DNA from: Lachnospiraceae bacterium
GTDB lineage: Bacteria > Bacillota > Clostridia > Lachnospirales > Lachnospiraceae
NCBI GenBank assembly: GCA_900766925.1
Contig: CAAFXG010000038.1
Span: 1-18,073 of the forward strand
Length of the DNA: 18,073 bases
Reading direction: 5' to 3'
This document shows positions 7,912 through 15,980 of the stretch, in pieces. The notes below the pieces were generated by a model. That model was not told the origin of the DNA. It saw nothing but the letters and a program-made list of their open reading frames with translations, and did no database searches. The position numbers were made by a program, and so were the translations under genes. Every line of letters begins with the position of its first letter. Position 1 is the first letter of the stretch.

Positions 7912-8856
7912 TCAGCAATTGTTTCTATTCTTAAATACATGAAATACATATATAAATCTAACCCAATTGATTATTGTATCTATCGCTATACTTTTAAACG
8001 ATAAATCGATAACATGTTTCCAAGTAAGACATCCATTGATTGGTATTAAGTGAGTTGCATACATATAAAACAAGTCATTTTTGGACAGTTCTATATTTTC
8101 ATTGTTCTTTTTATAAAAATTCTCAACCCAATTGAAAAACTCAATTGTCGCGAAATTTTTCCTTACTATACTGTCTTTACTATACGCTCCAGAAATATTA
8201 ACTGTACTTAGTCTCCACAAAACTTCCCCGTTTCCAGATATTGTATGTATATTATTGGGATATGTCATTGACATAACTGTCGCATTATCACTTCGCCAGG
8301 CAAAATCAAAAGGCAGAAAACCACCAATCTCTTTTAACTTTTTACTTCTAAATATGAATTCCTGCAATCTTGCATCAATATTTCTCAAATAAAACAATCG
8401 ATAAAAATATTCTGTTGCAGTCATATCTTGCTCATACTCGTTACATGAATGCACTATGACGTTATTTTCATCTATTACTTTCCAATTAAACCTTAACACA
8501 TCTTTTACTATATTTTGACGAAAACAGATTGTATTATAGAAATCATCAACACACGTTGGAGTCATCATGTCATCGTCGGAAAAGAGCCAAACCCATTCTT
8601 CCTTTACATTATCGAGACAACGATTCCAATGGGACACCAGATTTTTTTTCCCAAGATTATCATCAAACCTGTGATAGTAGGCATTACTCCAGTGTGTGAA
8701 ATATTTATCAAACACATCCTTGATTTCATATGGACTACAATCATCAAACACATACAAATTAAAATTTTTGTTTGTTTGTGCTTGAATTGATTGAAATGTT
8801 TGGTTTATAAACTGGATTTTATACGCTGGTATAATGATTCCTATTTTACACTCCAT
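7912..8856 (-). CDS. Glycosyltransferase family 2
   Basis: A 314-residue GT-A enzyme. KIGIIIPAYKIQFINQTFQS opens the fold, VFDDCSP (36-42) takes the place of DDGS, and WLFSDDDMMTP (90-100) has the DDD metal site. A DNATVM segment after FAWRS may provide the catalytic base. It is rich in Asn, Ile, Phe and Lys, in keeping with the AT-rich sequence of this part of the locus. Starts at ATG 8856 and ends just before the next gene's ATG. Substrate unknown. Confidence 0.9.
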   Translation of the reverse strand: MECKIGIIIPAYKIQFINQTFQSIQAQTNKNFNLYVFDDCSPYEIKDVFDKYFTHWSNAYYHRFDDNLGKKNLVSHWNRCLDNVKEEWVWLFSDDDMMTPTCVDDFYNTICFRQNIVKDVLRFNWKVIDENNVIVHSCNEYEQDMTATEYFYRLFYLRNIDARLQEFIFRSKKLKEIGGFLPFDFAWRSDNATVMSMTYPNNIHTISGNGEVLWRLSTVNISGAYSKDSIVRKNFATIEFFNWVENFYKKNNENIELSKNDLFYMYATHLIPINGCLTWKHVIDLSFKSIAIDTIINWVRFIYVFHVFKNRNNC

Positions 8857-8910
8857 ACTATCATAATGTTTTAATTCCCACCGTCAAAAGGGTAAATAAT
8901 TGCAGTTGAA

Positions 8911-8990
8911 TTCTTCGTCCTCACTTGCGACTCGGCATAATCCAAACAAGTTTGGCTTCTGCTCTCGCTGTTCGTTCGGTTGACTTCGAA
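8911..8990. repeat. Candidate dispersed extragenic element with a hairpin
   Basis: The 141-base gap between two GT2 genes holds a block unlike the AT-rich genes around it, with a perfect CCAAAC-AA-GTTTGG inverted repeat at 8942-8955. Its text (CGACTCGGCATAATCC before the hairpin, GCTTCTGCTCTCGCTG after) resembles intergenic sequence I recall from Prevotella genomes, but this is memory and not a search. There is no second copy in this window. A role as weak attenuator or mRNA-stability hairpin is possible; it lacks the T-run of an intrinsic terminator directly after the stem. Confidence 0.4.
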
Positions 8991-8997
8991 AAATTAT

Positions 8998-9984
8998 TCA
9001 AAAAATCAAACAAAGCCAATTTATAGAACCCACTTTAAATATCTTTTTAATTGTCGGGAAGTTTAATAAAGCCATCAACAGATATATATATGAATATTTA
9101 AAACCCATAAATATCTCGAATCTATATAAAGGCTTTTCTTCAAGCAATTTGTGATATATGGTTCTAAAAATATATTTAATATAAGTTACTCTAGATAGCT
9201 GAACTAACTTTATGAGTTCTGCATAAGGGATAAAACTCTTATATTGGATATACCCATGCTCATTCAACATATCATTCCTCCTTAAAAAAACATCACACGC
9301 ATTTTTGAACGACTCGACAGTAACATTATCCGTTAAACTACCATCTCTTTCTGTTAGATTATAAATATACGACGTAGAGAGCTCTATTCGATTAGAACAT
9401 ATTGCAAGTTTTGTACTCCATATCACATCCTCTCCTCCGAGCTTGGTTAAATCAAATAAAACAGCATTATCAATTAGGAATTTACGTTTCGCCAATTTAC
9501 ACCATGGTGATAGTATTCGGAATAGCACTTCTTTGGGTGGTATCTCTTCATTTAAGCATTCATCTATTAACGTGTTTAAATGTGTTGCATGGGTTCTTTT
9601 GCCTACTTTTGATATGTCAGAGGATAAACTGCTCCTCGCTTTGAAAAGGACAACGTCAAAATCCTTGTCGACATATTGGTCAATAGATTCAAACGCATTT
9701 GGCAATAAAAAATCATCCGCATCAACAAACAAAATCCATTTGCCATTTGCTTCTTCGATTCCTTTATTTCTTGCATAACCTGCTCCTTTATGCTCATCAA
9801 GAAAAATACACCTAATATTACTCCGATTTAATCCTGGGAAACTATCAAAATCAACTATTGACGGATCGCTATTATCATCAATAATCATAACTTCAATATC
9901 ATTTCTATCAGGAATAGAATCAAGACATCTACGAAGTAAATCCGGCACATTATAATGCGGAATTATTATTGAATATTGTTTCAT
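8998..9984 (-). CDS. Glycosyltransferase family 2
   Basis: A 328-residue GT-A enzyme: YSIIIPHYNVPDLLRRCLDS at the N-terminus, MIIDDNSD (33-40), HKGAGYARNKGIEEANGKW (65-83) and VDADD (87-91). GGEDVIWSTKLA matches the conserved ED pair of the family. The C-terminus is hydrophobic and basic (FKYSYIYLLMALLNFPTIKK), suggesting membrane contact. ATG 9984 is the clear start. It is the first gene after the IS66-like remnant, so whether it is transcribed from the operon promoter or from the remnant's promoter at 10535-10566 is open. Confidence 0.92.
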   Translation of the reverse strand: MKQYSIIIPHYNVPDLLRRCLDSIPDRNDIEVMIIDDNSDPSIVDFDSFPGLNRSNIRCIFLDEHKGAGYARNKGIEEANGKWILFVDADDFLLPNAFESIDQYVDKDFDVVLFKARSSLSSDISKVGKRTHATHLNTLIDECLNEEIPPKEVLFRILSPWCKLAKRKFLIDNAVLFDLTKLGGEDVIWSTKLAICSNRIELSTSYIYNLTERDGSLTDNVTVESFKNACDVFLRRNDMLNEHGYIQYKSFIPYAELIKLVQLSRVTYIKYIFRTIYHKLLEEKPLYRFEIFMGFKYSYIYLLMALLNFPTIKKIFKVGSINWLCLIF

Positions 9985-10089
9985 AATGCTATTAGATATT
10001 TAATGTTGGCTCGATTTGAAACGGGCACATAAAGAAATCACGCAAATTAGTACGCGCAACTGATTTAAAGTACTTTTCAGTGCCACATT

Positions 10090-10507
10090 CTATCGTGTTT
10101 TAAAATTAGACGTATGATATAACAATTGACACAGGCTATGCCTATGTTGACTGTAAGCGGTCATTTTGCTAAGCAGCTTTGAGACTACAAGCAGGTTATC
10201 ACTCCTTAGTTCCAACTCTTCTCCTTCTGGGCTGCAAATTATTATCTGCGTTACAGTCCAGCCCGACTCCTTGCGTGGGGCTGACGGAGACAACTTGTCC
10301 TCAATCACATCCAGCGCGGTGAAGCCGAGATTCGAAGAGTCGGATTTTTCGGCTGCCGTGGCCTTGTGAGCAACCATAAGTGCGCTTGTACTCGACGAGC
10401 CACTTGTAGTCTACACCTTCATCATTGCCATATTTGCGCAGGTTTCGACCTTTACAGTTCTGGTAAAAGTCCTGCAATACCTTTTCAAAATATTCCTTTG
10501 TTTCCAT
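10090..10507 (-). pseudogene. Frameshifted remnant resembling an IS66 accessory protein (TnpA-like)
   Basis: Two overlapping frames together read as one small protein of about 139 residues. The first runs from ATG 10507 (METKEYFEKVLQDFYQNCKG, later DYKWLVEYKRTYG) and the second continues from about 10370 (VAHKATAAEKSDSSNLGF, later PEGEELELRSDNLLVVSKLL). The break near 10365-10375 needs a one-base gain or two-base loss to join. A short N-terminal DNA-binding region followed by a beta-rich tail of the type PEGEELEL is like the first ORF of IS66 elements in Bacteroidota; this is a family resemblance and not certain. No TnpB or intact TnpC follows. It sits between the pyruvyl transferase and the GT2 run and keeps its own promoter. 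In 9985-10089 I see nothing recognisable. Confidence 0.55.
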
Positions 10508-10534
10508 TGTTCAAATAAGTTTTGAATTCGGCTG

Positions 10535-10566
10535 CAAAGGTATCACGTATTATTTATATGACCAAA
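10535..10566 (-). promoter_or_regulatory. Bacteroidota-type promoter (TTTG -33, TACCTTTG -7)
   Basis: On the minus strand TTTG at 10566-10563 is followed after 20 bases by TACCTTTG at 10542-10535, matching the Bacteroidota consensus TTTG / TAnnTTTG. It lies 28 bases upstream of the ATG at 10507. It could now drive the glycosyltransferase run from 9984 downward. The rest of 10567-10703 carries no gene I can support. Confidence 0.75.
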
Positions 10567-10703
10567 CGGTAGAATGGTGGTTTACAACTAGTTCAGATGG
10601 TTCAAGGATTCTGTAAGACAGAGACTACGCTCAGCCTTATCATTTGCAATTTTCAAATCGATATTAAGTCAAATGTTCTACTTCATATAAAAACTGAATC
10701 AAC

Positions 10704-11807
10704 CTATATTTTACCTAAAGATTTTCTCAAAAGGTCCATTGACTTTATTTTTAAGTTAGACACCTTTTTTTGTGCTGCTGACATATCACTATTTACTTGA
10801 TCCATGTCAAAACCATCTAAATCATTAACCAGTCTATCCTTCAAACCGAGTATATCCAGTAATGTATCAAAGCGAGAATTACCCCTATTTTCATTCTCAT
10901 AAACAATAAAAGGCTTTCCAAATATTACAGAAAAAACACACCCATGAAAAGAATCTGTAACCACGAACTTTGCTCGTGAAAAACATGCAATCCATTCTTG
11001 CACGGGAATCATTATTTTCATATGCTCTGGAATCGCAACAAAAGGCTTTAGATTCGTTTTTAAAGACACTAACTCTATTAATTTTTTCTTTTTTTTAGAA
11101 TAATCTAATACGTAGCAAAATAGTCCACCCTCATCTACAATTGTATTTTCATTCCCACAAAGTAATTCATAATCATGCTTTGTCAAAAGCAATGTTGGGT
11201 CTAAAACTTGCTCTGGTGTTATATGTAGTTTTTTTCTGAAAAGTTCTACTCCATCCTTTTCTCTTAGAGTTATTAAATCAAACGTGGATAGCAACTCTTT
11301 TATTTCGGCAGTTTCTTCAGGTGTATAATTCCATTTCTCATTTCCCAAAGAAGGGGCATAAGCAATTCTCTTGATTACCCATCCTTTTGCAAATGCGAGG
11401 AAAGCATCACCAACATTTGGATAACTATTCAAGAAAAAATCCTTACGCCAAACTTGATCACTGCCAACAACAATTGCATCAAATTCGTTATGCGCTATCT
11501 GTTGTAAGCAAAAGACTTCCTTCCTTTTTATATACTTATCAACGAATTGCCATATGTATTTATTCCTTTTCGTTTCAATTTTATATCTATCTATTGCCTG
11601 TACATTTTCAATTCCACGATTGAAGATGTATTTTAAAATAAGACGTTTCAAACGAACAATAAACGAAATATCAACTCCAGGTCTTCTGTTACGGTCTATT
11701 ATCATAACCTCATGCCCCATTCCCTCCAATACCGTCTGCAAAGCATAGGCCTGAAGAATGCCTCCGTAGTTCGTATGCAGAGGCAACGTCAATATTGCAA
11801 TTCTCAT
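10704..11807 (-). CDS. Polysaccharide pyruvyl transferase family protein (CsaB/WcaK-like)
   Basis: A 367-residue protein of the polysaccharide pyruvyl transferase family, which adds a pyruvate ketal from phosphoenolpyruvate to sugar residues. Motifs: NYGGILQAYALQ (13-24), VVGSDQVWR (113-121), VLDPTLLL (201-208) and TDSFHGCVFSVIFGKPF (284-300), the last being the most characteristic. The length is usual for the family. ATG 11807 follows the previous stop after one base, so it is closely coupled to the reductase-acyltransferase gene. Pyruvyl transferases and F420-hydrogenase-beta-like proteins are often neighbours in Bacteroidota glycan loci. Pyruvylation would give the polymer negative charge. 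Some family members may act on other substrates, so the exact reaction is inferred. Confidence 0.9.
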   Translation of the reverse strand: MRIAILTLPLHTNYGGILQAYALQTVLEGMGHEVMIIDRNRRPGVDISFIVRLKRLILKYIFNRGIENVQAIDRYKIETKRNKYIWQFVDKYIKRKEVFCLQQIAHNEFDAIVVGSDQVWRKDFFLNSYPNVGDAFLAFAKGWVIKRIAYAPSLGNEKWNYTPEETAEIKELLSTFDLITLREKDGVELFRKKLHITPEQVLDPTLLLTKHDYELLCGNENTIVDEGGLFCYVLDYSKKKKKLIELVSLKTNLKPFVAIPEHMKIMIPVQEWIACFSRAKFVVTDSFHGCVFSVIFGKPFIVYENENRGNSRFDTLLDILGLKDRLVNDLDGFDMDQVNSDMSAAQKKVSNLKIKSMDLLRKSLGKI

Positions 11808-11808
11808 C

Positions 11809-13629
11809 CTATTTCCATTTTACATTTTCCTCAATCACTTTGGCAGGAACCCCTGCTACTATCGAACTAGCAGGTACATCTTTTGTAACTACAGCACCAG
11901 CTGCAATAATCGATCCGTCACCAATCGTTACGCCCTTCAAAATTGTGGCTCCCTGTCCTATCCAAACATGATTACCAATAAAAATGGGCGCAGACATTTT
12001 ATAACCGTCTTTTATTATTTCATGTGCATCGTAAGAACGGATTACAACATCTCTTCCTATAGTACAGTCCTTGCCAATTTCAATTTTACATCCACAAGTA
12101 ATCTGAACATTTTCATTGATAAACCCCTCATTTAATATCAAAGTACTATCACTTAAAACACGAATATACGAACCTGCAAACATCCTAAAATCTCCATTGA
12201 CTATCATTTTGGAATTCTTTTCCATGAGCAGCCTTGTTTCAATCTTAGATGCCTCGACCTGCTTCACACCCATTTCAAGCTTGGCATTTAACACTAATTG
12301 TGCCCCTTCATCCATCTGAACAATACTATGTTTATAATTCTGGAATGGATAGTCGAAGCCTCGTATTACTTGCTTCGAAGACAGGTTTATGAATTTAAAG
12401 GTTAAAATATCAGATAAAGAATAATGTAAGGGTTCTATGCCCTCTTTGAATTTACAGAACATAAAATATGCATATCCTATTCTAAGCTTAACTTTTTCCA
12501 ACATATTATTCTTGATTTGTTTTTGGGTGAAATATTTTTGGGCTACAACATTATAAGGCAATTTATCTATGTCCTTAAAAAAAAGAATTCGATTTGCGTT
12601 GGGGATTTCAAGTGACTTTTCAATAGCTGGATTATACTTAAGGGCATCTTCATAAGAAAACTCTTTCCATTCAATCTGATCCTTTATTGACTCAAAAAGA
12701 TTCATTCCCTTTGTTGAATTTATCATCACCAACGATGTACCTCGATCCTGATCCATAGTGGAATCTATGTTTTCAATGCCCCAAAAGTCAGCCAAGGTTA
12801 TATCGGAATATCTTGGAAATCCCTTGAAATTACACTTAAAACAAGAAGGCCTGGTAAAAATTCCACTTTGCAAATAGCCAATGAAAAACAAATCTTCGTA
12901 TCTATTTTTGCAATACTCTTTTCCATTTGCAAACTTTACACGCATTGAAAAGTTATGCCATCCTTGATCTTTAGCTTTGAATTTTATATTTGTAGCATGT
13001 GAACCATACTCTTTCTCAAGCATTTTCATATATGATAAAAAGACTTTAGGCGAATTTACGCCTCTACAGACAAAATCACATGTTACAAGATTGTCATAGT
13101 TCTTTCCGATGTATAGATGAAGTGCTCTGATTTGACAAGGAGTACCACAGAAAAAAACAAGTTTGCCTTTTCTCAATAAGGATTTTACATGTTTATATAT
13201 TCCTTCAGCATTACTCTGTAAATATTTCGAACTACGGATTTTAGGTAATTGTTGCATGTCGTCACTGACAATATGAGACACACTATAGTCACTGTTATAA
13301 ATGGCTCCGCCAACATATCCTTGTTGGTTATATATTCTCAATGCCAACATAGAGTGTATACCACCAGATGTACTATCCAACCTAATGTTTTCATCTTTAC
13401 TATAAGCAGCAAACGCAATAGGTCTTTTCCAATGTTCACTTTCTTGCGATGAAATATTCATTTGCGGACACACACGTTCGCACAGTCCACACTCTACGCA
13501 TAATTCAGAGTTAACCTGAGGATACCAAAACCCTTCTTCATCAAGTTGGAACGATACTGCATGTTGATTGCATATATCACCACAAGCATTACACCCACAA
13601 CAGTTTTCCTTATCAATAATTCTAATCAT
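11809..13629 (-). CDS. Fusion: 2x[4Fe-4S] ferredoxin / F420 hydrogenase beta-subunit-like reductase + left-handed beta-helix acyltransferase
   Basis: A 606-residue two-part protein. Residues 10-20 (C10, C13, C16, C20) and 44-54 (C44, C47, C50, C54) are two CxxCxxCxxxC iron-sulphur motifs. They are followed by an FrhB-like domain (about 68-395) with FFCGTPCQIRAL (159-170), CDFVCRG (184-190), CFKCNFKG (263-270) and SDITLADFWG (275-284). From about 440 the protein becomes an acyltransferase of the hexapeptide-repeat class: IGKDCTIGRDV (518-528), DAHEI with likely catalytic H536, IGNHVWIGQGATILKGVTIG (551-570) and VAGVPAKVI (591-599). FrhB relatives occur in organisms without F420 and probably use flavin and ferredoxin; their role in glycan loci is not established. 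The C-terminal part would acetylate or otherwise acylate a sugar. There is no stop or frame break between the halves. Starts at ATG 13629, 24 bases after the Wzt stop. Confidence 0.88.
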   Translation of the reverse strand: MIRIIDKENCCGCNACGDICNQHAVSFQLDEEGFWYPQVNSELCVECGLCERVCPQMNISSQESEHWKRPIAFAAYSKDENIRLDSTSGGIHSMLALRIYNQQGYVGGAIYNSDYSVSHIVSDDMQQLPKIRSSKYLQSNAEGIYKHVKSLLRKGKLVFFCGTPCQIRALHLYIGKNYDNLVTCDFVCRGVNSPKVFLSYMKMLEKEYGSHATNIKFKAKDQGWHNFSMRVKFANGKEYCKNRYEDLFFIGYLQSGIFTRPSCFKCNFKGFPRYSDITLADFWGIENIDSTMDQDRGTSLVMINSTKGMNLFESIKDQIEWKEFSYEDALKYNPAIEKSLEIPNANRILFFKDIDKLPYNVVAQKYFTQKQIKNNMLEKVKLRIGYAYFMFCKFKEGIEPLHYSLSDILTFKFINLSSKQVIRGFDYPFQNYKHSIVQMDEGAQLVLNAKLEMGVKQVEASKIETRLLMEKNSKMIVNGDFRMFAGSYIRVLSDSTLILNEGFINENVQITCGCKIEIGKDCTIGRDVVIRSYDAHEIIKDGYKMSAPIFIGNHVWIGQGATILKGVTIGDGSIIAAGAVVTKDVPASSIVAGVPAKVIEENVKWK

Positions 13630-13653
13630 AATGGATACATCATGTATTAATAA

Positions 13654-14961
13654 TCAGAAGACATTTGCTTCAATGTTTTCGTTATTATGGACAACTGCGC
13701 CCCAGTCTCTATGCCATATTAAATATTTCTTAGGAGGATTCTTTTGGAAATAACTAACCTCAAATGACAATACGTTTCTAACAATATCGAAATTTCTAGC
13801 ACCCACTGAGAAGTCTTTCAATCCTGCAACAAAGGAAATATGATAGCGTCGTTTAGTCAATCCATGATGAGAAATCTTAATACGAACCTTAAATGTTCTT
13901 TCATGTTTAGGTACGAGAATAGGAGCAGTGATAAATGACTCCGCTAAAACATCTGCATCATCAATAAAATTCACTGTATACTGACAATAATCAACACTAT
14001 CAGCATTTTTCTTGAGCTTTAATTCTATTTCTATCGGTTCATCATTACCAATTGTCATTGGATCATTAATTAATTTTGCCTCTAAAAACTCTATCTCTCT
14101 CAAGAATGTACCATTTCCCACTCTATGCTGATTGCTGATGACAGTATATGTTTCGAATGTACATATATTATCACCAACATAGTGATTCACACAGTCCTCT
14201 GCTGTTCCAACATACGATACTGTTCCTTTATCGAGAACAATTCCATGTTCACACAAAACCTTTACAGCTGTCATATTATGGCTTACAAACAAGACAGTTC
14301 TACCATTACCTGATGAGATGTCCTGCATCTTACCAATGGCTTTCTTTTGGAATTCAGCGTCACCTACAGCCAAAACCTCATCTACAACCAATATATCAGG
14401 TTCAAGGAAGGCGGCAACAGCAAAACCAAGACGGACGGTCATGCCACTCGAAAAGCGTTTGACTGGTGTATCAAGATAACGCTCGACCCCGGCAAAGTCG
14501 ACAATCTCATCGAGCTTGCGTGTTATTTCAGCCTTTGTCATACCCATGATGGACCCATTCATGTAGATGTTCTCACGAGCAGTCAGCTCAGGATGGAAAC
14601 CTGTGCCAACCTCAAGAAGGGAGGCTATGCGGCCATTGTAACGGATGGTGCCAGTGGACGGGGAGGTGATGCGTGAAAGGAGTTTCAAGAGTGTTGACTT
14701 GCCTGCTCCGTTCTTGCCGATGATGCCTACGACATCACCTTGTTCTACCTTGAAGGAAATATCTTTAAGGGCCCAAACGTAATCGGATTTGCCTTTCTTC
14801 GAACGGTCATTGGTCTCTCCTATTCGGAGGTATGGGTCTTCTTTGCCGAGGACATTCATTGTCCACCAGCGGTTGAGGTCATGAGACAGCGTGCCTGTGC
14901 CGACACGACCGAGTCGGTACTGCTTGCCGACATTATCAAATTCGATAGCTATTGATGACAT
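13654..14961 (-). CDS. wzt: ABC transporter ATP-binding protein Wzt with C-terminal substrate domain
   Basis: A 435-residue ATPase for glycan export. Walker A GKNGAGKST (82-90), a degenerate signature SSGMT (171-175) as is usual in polysaccharide exporters, Walker B ILVVDEVLAVGD (190-201) and the switch histidine H228 in SHN are all present. GTGFHPELTARENIYMNG (119-136) is typical of the Wzt/TagH group. After residue 270 comes a beta-rich domain of about 165 residues (EIEFLEAKLIND onwards), which in Wzt proteins binds the modified end of the exported chain and sets specificity. It pairs with the permease at 17123-17962, although two genes lie between them. Start ATG 14961 is clear. Confidence 0.93.
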   Translation of the reverse strand: MSSIAIEFDNVGKQYRLGRVGTGTLSHDLNRWWTMNVLGKEDPYLRIGETNDRSKKGKSDYVWALKDISFKVEQGDVVGIIGKNGAGKSTLLKLLSRITSPSTGTIRYNGRIASLLEVGTGFHPELTARENIYMNGSIMGMTKAEITRKLDEIVDFAGVERYLDTPVKRFSSGMTVRLGFAVAAFLEPDILVVDEVLAVGDAEFQKKAIGKMQDISSGNGRTVLFVSHNMTAVKVLCEHGIVLDKGTVSYVGTAEDCVNHYVGDNICTFETYTVISNQHRVGNGTFLREIEFLEAKLINDPMTIGNDEPIEIELKLKKNADSVDYCQYTVNFIDDADVLAESFITAPILVPKHERTFKVRIKISHHGLTKRRYHISFVAGLKDFSVGARNFDIVRNVLSFEVSYFQKNPPKKYLIWHRDWGAVVHNNENIEANVF

Positions 14962-14992
14962 TAGTTCTTAGTGCTTATTCTTATTATCTAAA

Positions 14993-15958
14993 CTAATAGT
15001 CCAGTACTTCAAACTGGGAAGGAGTGGGAAATAACACATCAAGGGCAAGAGGCAACCACGCATAGTCATTTTCCGTTGAATCCTGAGTGTCATTGAAACA
15101 GATCAATTTAGCCCGAGAAGCGAGCAAGCTTTGCAATCCCCTATTTCTAAGTCGACCACTTATTACTGTTGAATCATCACTCCATGGTGTATTGTTAGTT
15201 ATCAAATGTATTGGTGCTTCATACTCGGCAATTTCCTCCCACAGAATCAACATTCTTTGATAATCCTCTTTGGTACGAAATGGATACTTGAAATGCGGCT
15301 TCAAAAAATTGGAATACCTTTCCACTGTGCGAATAAAATGACTCTTACAGTACGCATCAATATTATGATGGGGGAAATGTTGCATTAAAAGCTTTGTTTC
15401 TTGGGTAAGATGCGGATGATTATTAATTACCAGTTGGTACGACTTCTGCAATGTCTTTGTATAATAATCCATGGAAAAGAACGGCAATTCATCATTTAGC
15501 ATCCTCACAATTGGCCGACCTTTTTCGTCAAAGAAGAAATCAGGAGTGATTGGATTGAAGAACAACATATCATCATTTGCATACAGAAAATGTTCTGATA
15601 ACGTAGGTATATTATGAAGATGGTATTCTATGGTGACAGAACTAAAACTTGGTAAAAATTCTTTGGGGATTATCTCTGACATACGTACTACACGAATTCT
15701 ATCATGACTGGTGTTAAGCCACAATGGAAGCAACGTACAATCATCCACTACAATAAAAATATTCCGTACCCACGGAGCATATTTGTCTAAGGAGCGCAAT
15801 GAATACTTTAATTCATCATGACTACGGTATCTGCATTCCGATGAAGCGGGATTTTTAATCTTTACATTATACTTCTTTGCTGTTTCCAATCTCAAAGAAT
15901 TCCACTCTTCATTACTGGAATCACACCATAGGTATACGATGTCTATAGGGTTGGACAT
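14993..15958 (-). CDS. Stealth-family sugar-phosphate transferase
   Basis: A 321-residue protein with the ordered Stealth conserved regions: CR1 IDIVYLWCD (5-13), CR2 YRSHDELKYSLRSLDKYAPW (44-63) with RNIFIVVDD (65-73), the segment SEHFLYANDDMLFF (121-134), CR3 HHNIDAYCKSHF (197-208) and a CR4-like ICFNDT near 285-295. Stealth proteins are hexose- or N-acetylhexosamine-1-phosphate transferases that build phosphodiester-linked capsules (as in Neisseria serogroups A and X). A product with sugar-phosphate linkages or decorations is therefore plausible here. Gaps to neighbours are short (22 and 31 bases). ATG 15958 gives a CR1 right at the N-terminus, a normal arrangement. Confidence 0.9.
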   Translation of the reverse strand: MSNPIDIVYLWCDSSNEEWNSLRLETAKKYNVKIKNPASSECRYRSHDELKYSLRSLDKYAPWVRNIFIVVDDCTLLPLWLNTSHDRIRVVRMSEIIPKEFLPSFSSVTIEYHLHNIPTLSEHFLYANDDMLFFNPITPDFFFDEKGRPIVRMLNDELPFFSMDYYTKTLQKSYQLVINNHPHLTQETKLLMQHFPHHNIDAYCKSHFIRTVERYSNFLKPHFKYPFRTKEDYQRMLILWEEIAEYEAPIHLITNNTPWSDDSTVISGRLRNRGLQSLLASRAKLICFNDTQDSTENDYAWLPLALDVLFPTPSQFEVLDY

Positions 15959-15980
15959 AATTAGCTCTTGATTATTTGAA

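Noticed and set aside
8942..8955. Intrinsic terminator at the CCAAAC/GTTTGG hairpin.
   Set aside because: The stem is only six base pairs and no T-run follows directly on either strand.
10597..10800. Plus-strand open frame of 67 codons over the gap between the remnant and the pyruvyl transferase.
   Set aside because: No motif, AT-rich composition, and it runs into the antisense of the pyruvyl transferase gene.
11809..13629. Evidence for coenzyme F420 metabolism or methanogen origin.
   Set aside because: The FrhB-like family is broad and common in Bacteroidota glycan loci; nothing else in the window points to F420 or archaea.
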